A stretch of DNA of 6,840 nucleotides. Source: Hyphomicrobiales bacterium. Its GTDB lineage: Bacteria; Pseudomonadota; Alphaproteobacteria; Rhizobiales; Aestuariivirgaceae. Positions 1-5,654 of the stretch are shown piece by piece (position 1 is the stretch's first letter; each line of letters opens with the position of its first letter). The DNA is taken from NCBI GenBank assembly GCA_023266715.1, contig JAHFPK010000147.1:1-6840 (forward strand), written 5' to 3'. Under the pieces are notes generated by a model. It was not told the DNA's origin. It did no database searches and saw nothing but the letters and a program-made list of their open reading frames with translations. A program made the position numbers and the translations under genes.

Positions 1-177
1 ATTTCGCCGCTTGCCGCCTTCGATGCGGAGTCAGACCGCTTCCTCATCCTTGACGTGGCGCGCTACAAGTATCCTCCCGTGTGGGTGAAAACCGCCGAGC
101 TCTTTGCTGCCATGAACACGCAGGACTCTGACAATGAGAACAAGACGCGGGGCTATGTGCTGGTGTCAAAGAAATAA
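1..177 (+). CDS. Phytochelatin synthase-like protein, C-terminal part (5' end outside window)
   Basis: Only the last 58 codons are present; they are open from base 1 and end at TAA 175-177. The segment LDVARYKYPPVWV and the ending RGYVLVSKK match the end of the papain-like catalytic domain of phytochelatin synthases. That family cleaves Gly from glutathione and, in plants, transfers gamma-Glu-Cys to make metal-chelating phytochelatins. Short bacterial members such as the Nostoc enzyme have this domain alone and act mainly as glutathione hydrolases. Fragment residue 18 (Asp of LDVAR) is the expected catalytic Asp. In the Nostoc enzyme His183 lies 18 residues before Asp201, so the catalytic His should be the codon just outside the window. 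The protein ends soon after the catalytic core, so it is the short bacterial type without the Cys-rich plant tail. Whether it acts in metal tolerance or glutathione turnover cannot be told. Confidence 0.82.
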   Translation: MSPLAAFDAESDRFLILDVARYKYPPVWVKTAELFAAMNTQDSDNENKTRGYVLVSKK

Positions 178-194
178 GAACTCCTGGCCTCAAT

Positions 195-227
195 AAAAAG
201 GCCGAAGGTCACTCTCCGGCCTTTTTT
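195..227. terminator. Bidirectional intrinsic terminator between convergent genes
   Basis: GGCCG (200-204) pairs perfectly with CGGCC (217-221) around a 12-nt loop. The stem is flanked by AAAAA (195-199) and TTTTTT (222-227), which can extend the pairing. Read on the plus strand it ends in six T; read on the minus strand it ends in five. It starts 22 nt after the stop of the phytochelatin synthase-like gene and lies 18 nt beyond the stop of the leftward glycine-zipper gene, so it can end both transcripts. Confidence 0.85.
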
Positions 228-244
228 GCTTCTGAATTCAAATC

Positions 245-583
245 TTACCAGGTGCGGCAATCGTTGTATGCGCGCCAATAAACCCTGTCCCATTTACTGC
301 TCGCATTGACCCCGCCCAATACGCCGCCGGTCACGCCGCCCGCAATGATGCCGGTGCGCACCGCATGCTTTCCTCCGATGACGGCGCCAAGAAGGCCGCC
401 CACCACAGCACCGCCAACAGCGCCGCCTACAACTTGCGGAGCGCCGGCCCGGTGGTTTGCCACATCGCGGGCATAGGCCTTGCAATAGCGCACTCCAGCC
501 GCGTTGGACTCGGTAGCCAGGGTGCCGGACGCCAGGACTGCGAGAAGGGCCGTGGCTAGAATTTTGCTTCGGATCATGATCAT
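245..583 (-). CDS. Small secreted glycine-zipper protein
   Basis: The protein has 112 aa. Residues 1-29 form a Sec-type signal peptide: basic MIMIRSK, then a hydrophobic run, with likely cleavage near SNA-A. Residues 49-92 are Gly/Ala/Val-rich with repeated GG-x3-GG spacing, typical of glycine-zipper segments that insert in or pack against membranes. The zipper is flanked by YCKAYARD (33-40) and WDRVYWRAYNDC (98-109), giving two cysteines (34, 109) that could pair in the periplasm. Similar proteins of unknown function are frequent in Hyphomicrobiales. An in-frame ATG lies farther upstream at 635-637, but the signal peptide only makes sense from 581-583 or from the next Met at 575-577. GAGAGGA (589-595 on this strand) supports either of the latter. 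A weak -10-like TATAGT lies at 627-632, with no good -35. The protein could be an outer-membrane or envelope-stress component; the exact role is unknown. Confidence 0.75.
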   Translation of the reverse strand: MIMIRSKILATALLAVLASGTLATESNAAGVRYCKAYARDVANHRAGAPQVVGGAVGGAVVGGLLGAVIGGKHAVRTGIIAGGVTGGVLGGVNASSKWDRVYWRAYNDCRTW

Positions 584-600
584 TGTTCCTCTCTTGGACT

Positions 601-616
601 CAGGAGCCCCCTCCTG
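601..616 (-). other. Small perfect hairpin in the 5' leader of the glycine-zipper gene
   Basis: CAGGAG and CTCCTG form a perfect 6-bp stem with a 4-base loop (GGGG on the coding strand), ending 17 nt before the chosen start. If transcribed it would form a leader hairpin containing an SD-like AGGAGGGGG, too far upstream to serve the chosen start. It has no T tract, so it is not a terminator for the reductase gene that ends at 664. Its function is unknown and it could be chance. Confidence 0.3.
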
Positions 617-663
617 CGGTGAATGAACTATAGACACTCTTACGATGTGGCGAAAGTATGGGA

Positions 664-1563
664 TTATTCCAATCTGGCGGGAAATCCGGGGGCGCGCAAA
701 TCGGTGGCCAGCGCATCTTCCAGAAGCTTGACAATCTGGGTTGATTGGGCTTTGCCGCCATAGGCCGACTTGCCCTTAATGAAGGTCTGATTGGTTAACG
801 TGGCAAGATCAAGCGGCACGCCAAATTCACGGCCGAATTTCATGGCAAAGCCCAGGTCCTTCAGTGCCAGGTCCATGGTGAAGGCAATGTCATAACTGCC
901 ATTGAGGATGAGCTGACCTTCGGTTTCATGAACAAAACTGTTGCCGCTGCTGGCCCTGATGGCGGCCCAGCTCTGCGCCAGATCAAGCCCGCCGCGCCTG
1001 GCCAGCATGAGCGCTTCGCCGTCGGCCACAAGGTGGATGAAGGCCAGCATATTGGTAATGACCTTGATCACCGCGGCAGAACCCAACGGCCCCATGTGAA
1101 AGAGCTGGCCGCCCATGGCTTGCAAGGCTGGCTTGTGCAACTCAAAAAGATCCATGTCGCCGCCGGCGAGTACGGTAATCTTTCCTTGGGCGGCGAGATG
1201 AACACCACCTGTGACGGGCGCCTCAAGGGCGCGTACGCCCTTTACCGCGGCAAGTTTCGCAAGACGCTGAATCTCGTCGCGGCCAAGGGTTGACATTTCA
1301 ATCCAGGTTGATCCCGGCTTCAGGCCTTCAAGCAATTGAACGAGAACTTTTTCAGATATTGCAGGCGATGGCAGGCAGGTGATGACGCAATCAACTTTTT
1401 CCGCGAGTGCCTTGGGTGTATCCGCCCATTTACCGCCAGCATTCAGATGGCGAACGCCGAGATTTTTGTCGATATCGTTGACGGTAACATCAAAACCGTT
1501 GCGCAGGAGACTAGCGGCGAGATGGCCGCCGAGATTGCCCAAACCAATGTATCCATAGCGCAT
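664..1563 (-). CDS. Beta-hydroxyacid dehydrogenase (3-hydroxyisobutyrate dehydrogenase family)
   Basis: This 299-aa soluble enzyme has the usual length and domain order of the beta-hydroxyacid dehydrogenase family: an N-terminal Rossmann domain, then an all-helical C-terminal domain. Visible motifs are the dinucleotide loop GLGNLG (7-12), the substrate-binding APVTGG (115-120), the presumed catalytic Lys167 with Asn171 (AVIKVITN), and the cofactor-side KDL (235-237). An acidic residue after the second strand (VND, 28-30), where NADP enzymes usually carry Arg, suggests NAD. Members oxidise 3-hydroxyisobutyrate or reduce tartronate semialdehyde, succinic semialdehyde or glyoxylate; the substrate here is not determinable. 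AAGGTG at 1572-1577 on the coding strand supports the start. It lies downstream of the enolase-superfamily gene on the same strand, 149 bp away with a REP pair between, so co-transcription is likely but not certain. Confidence 0.9.
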   Translation of the reverse strand: MRYGYIGLGNLGGHLAASLLRNGFDVTVNDIDKNLGVRHLNAGGKWADTPKALAEKVDCVITCLPSPAISEKVLVQLLEGLKPGSTWIEMSTLGRDEIQRLAKLAAVKGVRALEAPVTGGVHLAAQGKITVLAGGDMDLFELHKPALQAMGGQLFHMGPLGSAAVIKVITNMLAFIHLVADGEALMLARRGGLDLAQSWAAIRASSGNSFVHETEGQLILNGSYDIAFTMDLALKDLGFAMKFGREFGVPLDLATLTNQTFIKGKSAYGGKAQSTQIVKLLEDALATDLRAPGFPARLE

Positions 1564-1594
1564 GTGTTACACCTTTGTCATTCCGTTACATCCT

Positions 1595-1702
1595 CCTCAT
1601 CCTGAGGCGCCCGGCAAAGCCGGGCCTCGAAGGATTGCCGGCCTCACTTGACTCTGCCAATGCTTCGAGGGCCACGCGGCGCGTGGCCACCTCAGCATGA
1701 GG
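1595..1702. repeat. Paired REP-type palindrome (two inverted hairpin units)
   Basis: Unit 1 is CCTCATCCTGAGG (1595-1607), a hairpin GCCCGGC-AAA-GCCGGGC (1609-1625), then CCTCGAAGGATTG (1625-1637). Unit 2 is its inverted counterpart: CAATGCTTCGAGG (1658-1670), a hairpin GCCACGC-GGC-GCGTGGC (1671-1687), then CCTCAGCATGAGG (1690-1702). Outer arms match their partners at 12 of 13 positions on each side. Both inner 7-bp stems are perfect although their sequences differ. Sequences of this type (CCTCATCCTGAGG ... CTCGAAGGATG) are abundant intergenic repeats in Bradyrhizobium and relatives. The element fills most of the gap between the enolase-superfamily stop (1713) and the reductase start (1563), so it would be transcribed and could fold into one long cruciform or two hairpins affecting mRNA stability or read-through. 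Confidence 0.88.
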
Positions 1703-1712
1703 GATCTGTGAA

Positions 1713-2906
1713 TCACTGAATGGGCCTGTTGGCCATTTCAAGATGCAGCCTGTCACCGGTGTAGGGATTGGCGAGAGCCACATCCTCATTCAGTTCAATA
1801 CCAAGGCCCGGCTCCGTGGGTGGGATCACATAGCCCTGCTCCCAACGGATCGGCTTCTTCAACAGCTTGGCATAGAACCCGCCGAAGGTTTCGATGCTTT
1901 CGAGTATGAGGAAATTGGGAAGCGACGCGGCAAAATGAATGTTGGCTGCCGCTTCGACGGGACCGGCATAGAGATGCGGGGCAATCTGCGCGTAATAGGT
2001 TTCCGCCATGCCGGCGATTTTCTTGGCTTCCCAAATGCCGCCTACACGGCCCAGCGCCATTTGCAGAATGGATGCGGCACGGCATTCCAGGATCCGGCCA
2101 AACTCATACTTGGTGGTGAGGCGTTCGCCCGTTGCGATGGGAATGGATGTCGCCCGCGCAACGAGGGCCATTTCTTCCGGCTTCTCCGGCGGGGTTGGTT
2201 CTTCAAACCACAGGGGATCATAGGGCTCGATGTGTTTGGCAAAGCGGATTGCGCCCGCGGCGGTGAACTGGCCATGAGTGCCAAACAGCAGATCTGTCTT
2301 GCTGCCCACTGCTTCGCGGATGAGTTTGCAAAACTTGGCGCAGAGCGCCATCGATTCCAGCGAAGGCTGGCGCGGATCGAAACTTGAATAGGGCGCGGCG
2401 GGATCAAACTTGATGCCGGTGAAGCCCAATTTTGCATAGTGGGAAGCGCGCTCGGCCGAGGCCTCGGCGTTCCAATAGATTGAGTCGTCCTGGCCTTTGG
2501 CGACATCGGGATAGATGTAGGTGTAGGAGCGCAGTTTTTCATGTACACGCCCGCCCAGGAGTTCATAGACGGGTTTGCCCACTGATTTGCCGATGATGTC
2601 CCACAGGGCGATTTCAATTCCGGAGAGCACGCCCATCAGGCTTACATCGGGGCGCAGCGTATAGCCGGAGCCATAGACCTTGCGCCACAGGCTTTCGATA
2701 TGGAACGGGTCCATGCCTTCGACATAACGCCCGAAGGTATCCTCGATCATGGCGGTCATGGCCCTGGGGCCGAAGGTGGCACAATAGCATTCGCCAATGC
2801 CGGAGATGCCATTGTCGGTTGTGAGTTTGACAAAGGTGTAATAGCGGCCACCCCAGCCGGGGGGCGGATTACCGACGATGAAGACTTTCAGTTCGATGAT
2901 TTTCAT
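1713..2906 (-). CDS. Enolase-superfamily protein (mandelate racemase/muconate lactonizing family), likely acid-sugar dehydratase type
   Basis: This 397-aa protein has a capping domain (about 1-125; VKLTTDNGISGIGE at 26-39, IALWDIIGK at 99-107) followed by a (beta/alpha)7-beta barrel. The barrel carries GIKFDP (164-169), GTHGQF (209-214), WFEEP (233-237), TGERL (259-263) and APHLYAGP (309-316). Family members abstract a proton alpha to a carboxylate using Mg2+ held by three acids. E235 and E261 are correctly spaced ligands. H211 and H311 occupy the two catalytic His positions of D-galactonate dehydratase-like enzymes. The expected first ligand, 26 residues before E235, is Gly209 (codon GGC), which is unusual. 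The N-terminus and barrel favour a sugar-acid dehydratase or an uncharacterised subgroup over true mandelate racemase. The start at 2904-2906 has only a weak SD (GAAAG). It is divergent from the GMC gene and upstream of the reductase. Confidence 0.87.
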   Translation of the reverse strand: MKIIELKVFIVGNPPPGWGGRYYTFVKLTTDNGISGIGECYCATFGPRAMTAMIEDTFGRYVEGMDPFHIESLWRKVYGSGYTLRPDVSLMGVLSGIEIALWDIIGKSVGKPVYELLGGRVHEKLRSYTYIYPDVAKGQDDSIYWNAEASAERASHYAKLGFTGIKFDPAAPYSSFDPRQPSLESMALCAKFCKLIREAVGSKTDLLFGTHGQFTAAGAIRFAKHIEPYDPLWFEEPTPPEKPEEMALVARATSIPIATGERLTTKYEFGRILECRAASILQMALGRVGGIWEAKKIAGMAETYYAQIAPHLYAGPVEAAANIHFAASLPNFLILESIETFGGFYAKLLKKPIRWEQGYVIPPTEPGLGIELNEDVALANPYTGDRLHLEMANRPIQ

Positions 2907-3024
2907 GGGCGCTATACTTTCAACCGGGATGGCACAAGTTTCATAATCCTGATAGCAGTTTGAAACCTGGGACAGTGATGAATTTTTCTAACTACATTAA
3001 TTGGAATAATCGGGAAAAACAGAA
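2907..3024. promoter_or_regulatory. Divergent intergenic region with a candidate operator half-site pair
   Basis: This 118-bp region separates the leftward enolase-superfamily gene from the rightward GMC gene, so it must hold both promoters unless transcription enters from outside. It is AT-rich towards the GMC side. No convincing -35/-10 pair is seen; TTGAAA (2960-2965) is a possible rightward -35 with no good -10 after it. The only symmetry noted is GTTTCA (2938-2943) with TGAAAC (2961-2966), a perfect 6-nt inverted repeat spaced by 17 nt. Such a site could serve a shared regulator, but it is short enough to be chance. Confidence 0.3.
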
Positions 3025-4638
3025 TTGACTTTCGATTTCATCATCGTCGGGGCAGGCTCCGCCGGATGTGTCCTTGCTGAAAGGCTTTCGGCCAATGGCC
3101 GGTTCAGTGTGCTCGTCCTCGAAGCAGGCGGCTCCGAGCGCCGGTTTTTCATCTCCATGCCCCTGGGCTATGGCAAGACTTTCTATGACCCATCGGTCAA
3201 CTGGATGTATGCGGCGGAGGCCGATCCAGGACTTAATGGGCAACAGGATTATTGGCCCCGTGGCAAGGTGCTGGGCGGATCGAGTTCCATCAACGCCATG
3301 GTCTATATTCGCGGAGCCCGCGAGGATTACGAAGAATGGGAGGCGGCTGGCAATACAGGCTGGGGCTGGAATGATGTGCTCAAAGCCTACCGCGCGATGG
3401 AAGACAACGAAGCGGGCTCAGATGACTATCGGGGGGCGGGCGGGCCATTGCACATCAGTGAAAATTCCCGTGACCTTCATCCTCTTTACAAATCCTTCGT
3501 TGCGGCAACAGTTGCTGCCGGGCTAACTTACAATCCGGATTTCAATGGGGCAGTCCAGGAAGGCGTTGGGCACTATCAATTGACCACCAAAGGGGGCATG
3601 CGCATGTCAGCGGCGCGGGCTTTCTTGCGGCCTGCGATGAAGCGCGGAAATTTGCATGTGGAAATCCATGCTGAGGTCAGACGTATTCTATTTGAAGGAA
3701 CGCGTGCAACTGGTGTTGAATATGTTTCGCGGGGTCAAACCAGGACAGCTTTGGCTGGACGCGAAGTTATCATTGCGGGTGGGGCTATCAATTCAGTCCA
3801 GCTCCTGCAGCTCACAGGAATTGGACCTGCGAAGACGTTGCAAAAACATGGCATAACCATCGTGCAGGACAATCCCAATGTGGGGGCGCACCTTCAGGAT
3901 CATGTGGGGCTCAACTACACCTACCGCATGAAGGTTCCCACCTTGAATGATGCGCTACGACCCTGGTGGGGAAAGCTGCGCGTAGGCCTGCAGTATTTGC
4001 TCACGCGAGGCGGGCCTCTCAGCCTCAGTATCAATCAGGGTGGCGGATTTTTTCGTTCTTCGCCACAACACAAACGGCCCAACATGCAGCTTTACATGCA
4101 GGCCTTTTCAACGCTCATTCCCAAAACGGGTGAGCGTCCCCTGCTCACGCCCGATCCCTTCTCGGGATTTTCCTTGGGCCTTTCCAATTGCTGGCCAAGC
4201 AGCCGGGGCTTCATTGAAATACAATCCAGTAACCCCCTGCAACAGCCCCGTATTGTGGCCAATGCCTATTCCACCAACGAAGACATTTCGGAGATGCTGG
4301 AGGCAGTGAAGTTCCTGCGCAGGATTGCAGCACGGGAGCCATTGGCTTCAATGATCGCCGAGGAACTTCGACCCGGTCTAAAATGCATGATTGACGAAGA
4401 CTTGATTTCAGATATCCGCCAGCGCAGCGGCACGGTCTATCATCCGTCCTGCACCTGCCGCATGGGACCCGATCCAAAAACATCGGTGGTTGATCCCCAC
4501 CTGCGGGTGCATGGCATTGATAATCTGCGTGTGTGTGATGCTTCGGTTTTTCCCAGCCTGATAGCGGGCAATACCAATGCGCCCGCCATGATGGTGGGCT
4601 GGCGTGGGGCCGAGATAATCCTGAACGATCAGATTTAA
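3025..4638 (+). CDS. GMC-family FAD-dependent oxidoreductase (alcohol/choline dehydrogenase-like)
   Basis: This 537-aa protein is full length for bacterial GMC enzymes, which oxidise alcohols, sugars or choline with FAD. It has the FAD Rossmann loop GAGSAG (9-14) with acidic E33 in LVLEAGG, GMC signature 1 (79-97, RGKVLGGSSSINAMVYIRG), signature 2 (253-267, with Val and Thr at two usually Pro/Ser positions), catalytic His473 in YHPSCTCRMG, and the second active-site position in GNTNAP (Asn516). No signal peptide is seen, so it is cytoplasmic or membrane-associated. The start is TTG at 3025: an in-frame TAA lies at 3007-3009, and the next in-frame ATG (residue 45) would remove the FAD loop. 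The SD (GGGAA, 3012-3016) is weak. It resembles choline dehydrogenase and AlkJ-type alcohol dehydrogenases but has no betaine-gene neighbours; the divergent acid-dehydratase and reductase genes suggest a carbohydrate or alcohol catabolic role. Confidence 0.93.
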   Translation: MTFDFIIVGAGSAGCVLAERLSANGRFSVLVLEAGGSERRFFISMPLGYGKTFYDPSVNWMYAAEADPGLNGQQDYWPRGKVLGGSSSINAMVYIRGAREDYEEWEAAGNTGWGWNDVLKAYRAMEDNEAGSDDYRGAGGPLHISENSRDLHPLYKSFVAATVAAGLTYNPDFNGAVQEGVGHYQLTTKGGMRMSAARAFLRPAMKRGNLHVEIHAEVRRILFEGTRATGVEYVSRGQTRTALAGREVIIAGGAINSVQLLQLTGIGPAKTLQKHGITIVQDNPNVGAHLQDHVGLNYTYRMKVPTLNDALRPWWGKLRVGLQYLLTRGGPLSLSINQGGGFFRSSPQHKRPNMQLYMQAFSTLIPKTGERPLLTPDPFSGFSLGLSNCWPSSRGFIEIQSSNPLQQPRIVANAYSTNEDISEMLEAVKFLRRIAAREPLASMIAEELRPGLKCMIDEDLISDIRQRSGTVYHPSCTCRMGPDPKTSVVDPHLRVHGIDNLRVCDASVFPSLIAGNTNAPAMMVGWRGAEIILNDQI

Positions 4639-4651
4639 CCAAAATTATCCC

Positions 4652-4680
4652 TTGACAAAACCCCCGCCTCCCCCTATTTA
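4652..4680 (+). promoter_or_regulatory. Near-consensus sigma-70 type promoter of the arsR-SRPBCC operon
   Basis: TTGACA (4652-4657) is a perfect -35. After exactly 17 nt comes TATTTA (4675-4680), a good -10. The start point would fall near 4687, giving a leader of about 29 nt. It begins 13 nt after the GMC stop, so the regulator operon can be transcribed independently of the upstream gene. Confidence 0.8.
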
Positions 4681-4696
4681 ACCTATTAGTTAAATA
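4675..4696. promoter_or_regulatory. Palindromic operator overlapping the -10 box (likely ArsR-family autoregulation site)
   Basis: TATTTAAC (4675-4682) and GTTAAATA (4689-4696) form a perfect 8-nt inverted repeat spaced by CTATTA. The left arm contains the whole -10 box and the predicted start point lies in the spacer, so a bound dimer would block RNA polymerase. AT-rich dyads of about 20-25 bp over the promoter are typical of ArsR/SmtB-family autoregulation. That the encoded repressor binds here is an inference from position and symmetry. Confidence 0.75.
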
Positions 4697-4715
4697 CAAA
4701 TTTGGCCCATAAAAC

Positions 4716-5078
4716 ATGACAACCGACCACCTCAGCACGACTTTTTCGGCGCTTGCCGATCCCACGCGGCGGGCCATCCTGAGCCGCCTTGCATTGGGGG
4801 AAACTTCGGTTCTCGAATTGGCCAAGCCTTTCGAGATGAGCCTTCCCGCAGTTTCCAAACATCTCAAAGTTCTGGAACATGCCGGGCTCATTACCCGCGG
4901 GCGGGAAGCACAATGGCGGCCCTGCAAATTGAAACCAGAATCGCTCAAGGCCGTTGACGGCTGGCTGGAACATTATCGTCACTTCTGGGACGAACCTCTG
5001 GATCGTCTTGAAGATTATTTGCGCGACATTCAGGCAAAGGGAAAAAAGGAGAGGAAAAATGGCAATGGCAAAAAGTGA
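4716..5078 (+). CDS. ArsR/SmtB-family winged-helix transcriptional repressor
   Basis: This 120-aa protein starts with FSALADPTRRAIL (10-22), the family's hallmark first helix. A helix-turn-helix follows, with recognition helix about 42-55 (SLPAVSKHLKVLEH) leading into the wing (GLITRGREAQW). The C-terminus is long, helical and very Lys-rich (106-120). It has a single Cys (70) and lacks the ELCVCDL-type metal site, so it is unlikely to sense arsenite. It belongs to the non-metal ArsR group that commonly sits beside an SRPBCC/AHSA1 gene. Such regulators typically repress their own operon as dimers and release DNA on an unknown signal. It has its own strong promoter and overlapping palindrome. 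No clear SD precedes ATG 4716, so initiation may be weak. Its 3' end overlaps the next gene by 20 bp. Confidence 0.92.
   Translation: MTTDHLSTTFSALADPTRRAILSRLALGETSVLELAKPFEMSLPAVSKHLKVLEHAGLITRGREAQWRPCKLKPESLKAVDGWLEHYRHFWDEPLDRLEDYLRDIQAKGKKERKNGNGKK
5046..5054 (+). promoter_or_regulatory. Strong ribosome binding site that fixes the SRPBCC start
   Basis: AAGGAGAGG lies inside the 3' end of the ArsR gene, with AAGGAG ending 7 nt before ATG 5059. It selects this start over an in-frame ATG at 4954 that would lie well inside the ArsR coding region and add 35 residues with no family similarity. Confidence 0.85.
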
Positions 5079-5583
5079 AGCCAAACAGGTTGGCGAATTT
5101 GAATTCGTCATTTCACGGGTGTTTGACGCGCCACGGGACCTGGTGTGGAAAGCCTGGACCGAGCCGGACCGCCTGATCAAATGGTGGGGGCCAAGGGGCT
5201 TTGATATTCTCTCCACCAAAGTCGATCTCCGCGTCGGCGGGATTTTCCTCTACCATCTGAAGTCGCCGCAAGGATTGGAGATTTGGGGCAAATTCGTTTA
5301 TCGCGAAATTTCACCGCCGAAGAAGCTGGTTTACATCAATTCATTTTCCGATCCCGCGGGCGGCACGACGCGCGCGCCCTTCTTTGACGGGAAATGGCCC
5401 CTGCAAATCCTGAGCACGGTCACACTTGCCGAAGAAGGCAAGAAGACCAAAGTTACCATCAATTGGGTTCCCTATTCTGCAACCGACATTGAGCGCAAGA
5501 CCTTTGAAGATGGTGCAAGCTCAATGCAGCAGGGCTGGACAGGAACGCTGGATAATCTCACCGAGTACCTGGCAGCGCTATAG
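5059..5583 (+). CDS. SRPBCC/AHSA1 (activator of Hsp90 ATPase homolog 1-like) domain protein
   Basis: This 174-aa single-domain protein belongs to the START/Bet v 1-like superfamily. Family landmarks in order are: first strand and helix FVISRVFDAPRDLVWKAWTE (16-35), KWWGPRGF (41-48), VDLRVGGIF (55-63), the central beta strands, and the C-terminal helix QQGWTGTLDNLTEYL (157-171). The fold makes a hydrophobic pocket that binds lipids or small aromatics; the ligands of bacterial AHSA1-like proteins are mostly unknown, and a chaperone role should not be assumed. There is no signal peptide or membrane segment. The start overlaps the ArsR gene by 20 bp (stop 5076-5078), implying translational coupling and co-regulation. 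ArsR plus SRPBCC is a recurrent bacterial gene pair, so the repressor probably controls this protein in response to a ligand or stress. Confidence 0.9.
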   Translation: MAMAKSEAKQVGEFEFVISRVFDAPRDLVWKAWTEPDRLIKWWGPRGFDILSTKVDLRVGGIFLYHLKSPQGLEIWGKFVYREISPPKKLVYINSFSDPAGGTTRAPFFDGKWPLQILSTVTLAEEGKKTKVTINWVPYSATDIERKTFEDGASSMQQGWTGTLDNLTEYLAAL

Positions 5584-5604
5584 CCTGATTTTGCCGACAA
5601 CGAT

Positions 5605-5654
5605 GAACGCCGCGCTATTGCCCTCAACTATTGGGTCACAGTGCAGCGGCGTTC
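5605..5654. terminator. Possible stem-loop at the convergent gene junction
   Basis: GAACGCCGC (5605-5613) and GCGGCGTTC (5646-5654) are perfect 9-bp inverted repeats around a 32-nt loop. They straddle the junction of the convergent SRPBCC (stop 5583) and BA14K-like (stop 5628) genes. No T tract follows on either strand, and the right arm is coding sequence of the BA14K-like gene. It may act as a Rho-independent-like barrier or be coincidental. No better terminator was found here. Confidence 0.3.

Noticed and set aside
584..637. Longer N-terminus for the glycine-zipper protein
   Set aside because: It would add 18 residues ahead of a textbook signal peptide. The SD and the possible -10 box support starting at 581-583 or 575-577.
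1595..1702. Insertion sequence end, MITE or intrinsic terminator
   Set aside because: No target-site duplication was found, there is no T tract after either hairpin, and the two-hairpin inverted layout fits a REP pair better.
1743..2387. Open frame of 214 codons on the plus strand
   Set aside because: It is fully antisense to the enolase-superfamily gene, whose motifs are clear. It is a codon-bias shadow.
4211..4948. Long open frame on the minus strand across the GMC end, the arsR promoter and the ArsR gene
   Set aside because: It lies opposite two well-supported genes and a strong promoter, has a random Arg/Ser/Pro-rich composition, and matches no family I recognise.
4954..5058. Longer N-terminus for the SRPBCC protein
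   Set aside because: The extra 35 residues overlap ArsR coding sequence in another frame, while an excellent SD precedes ATG 5059.
4716..5078. Arsenic-resistance regulator
   Set aside because: The ArsR-type protein lacks the paired cysteines of arsenite sensors, and no arsenic transporter or reductase is nearby.
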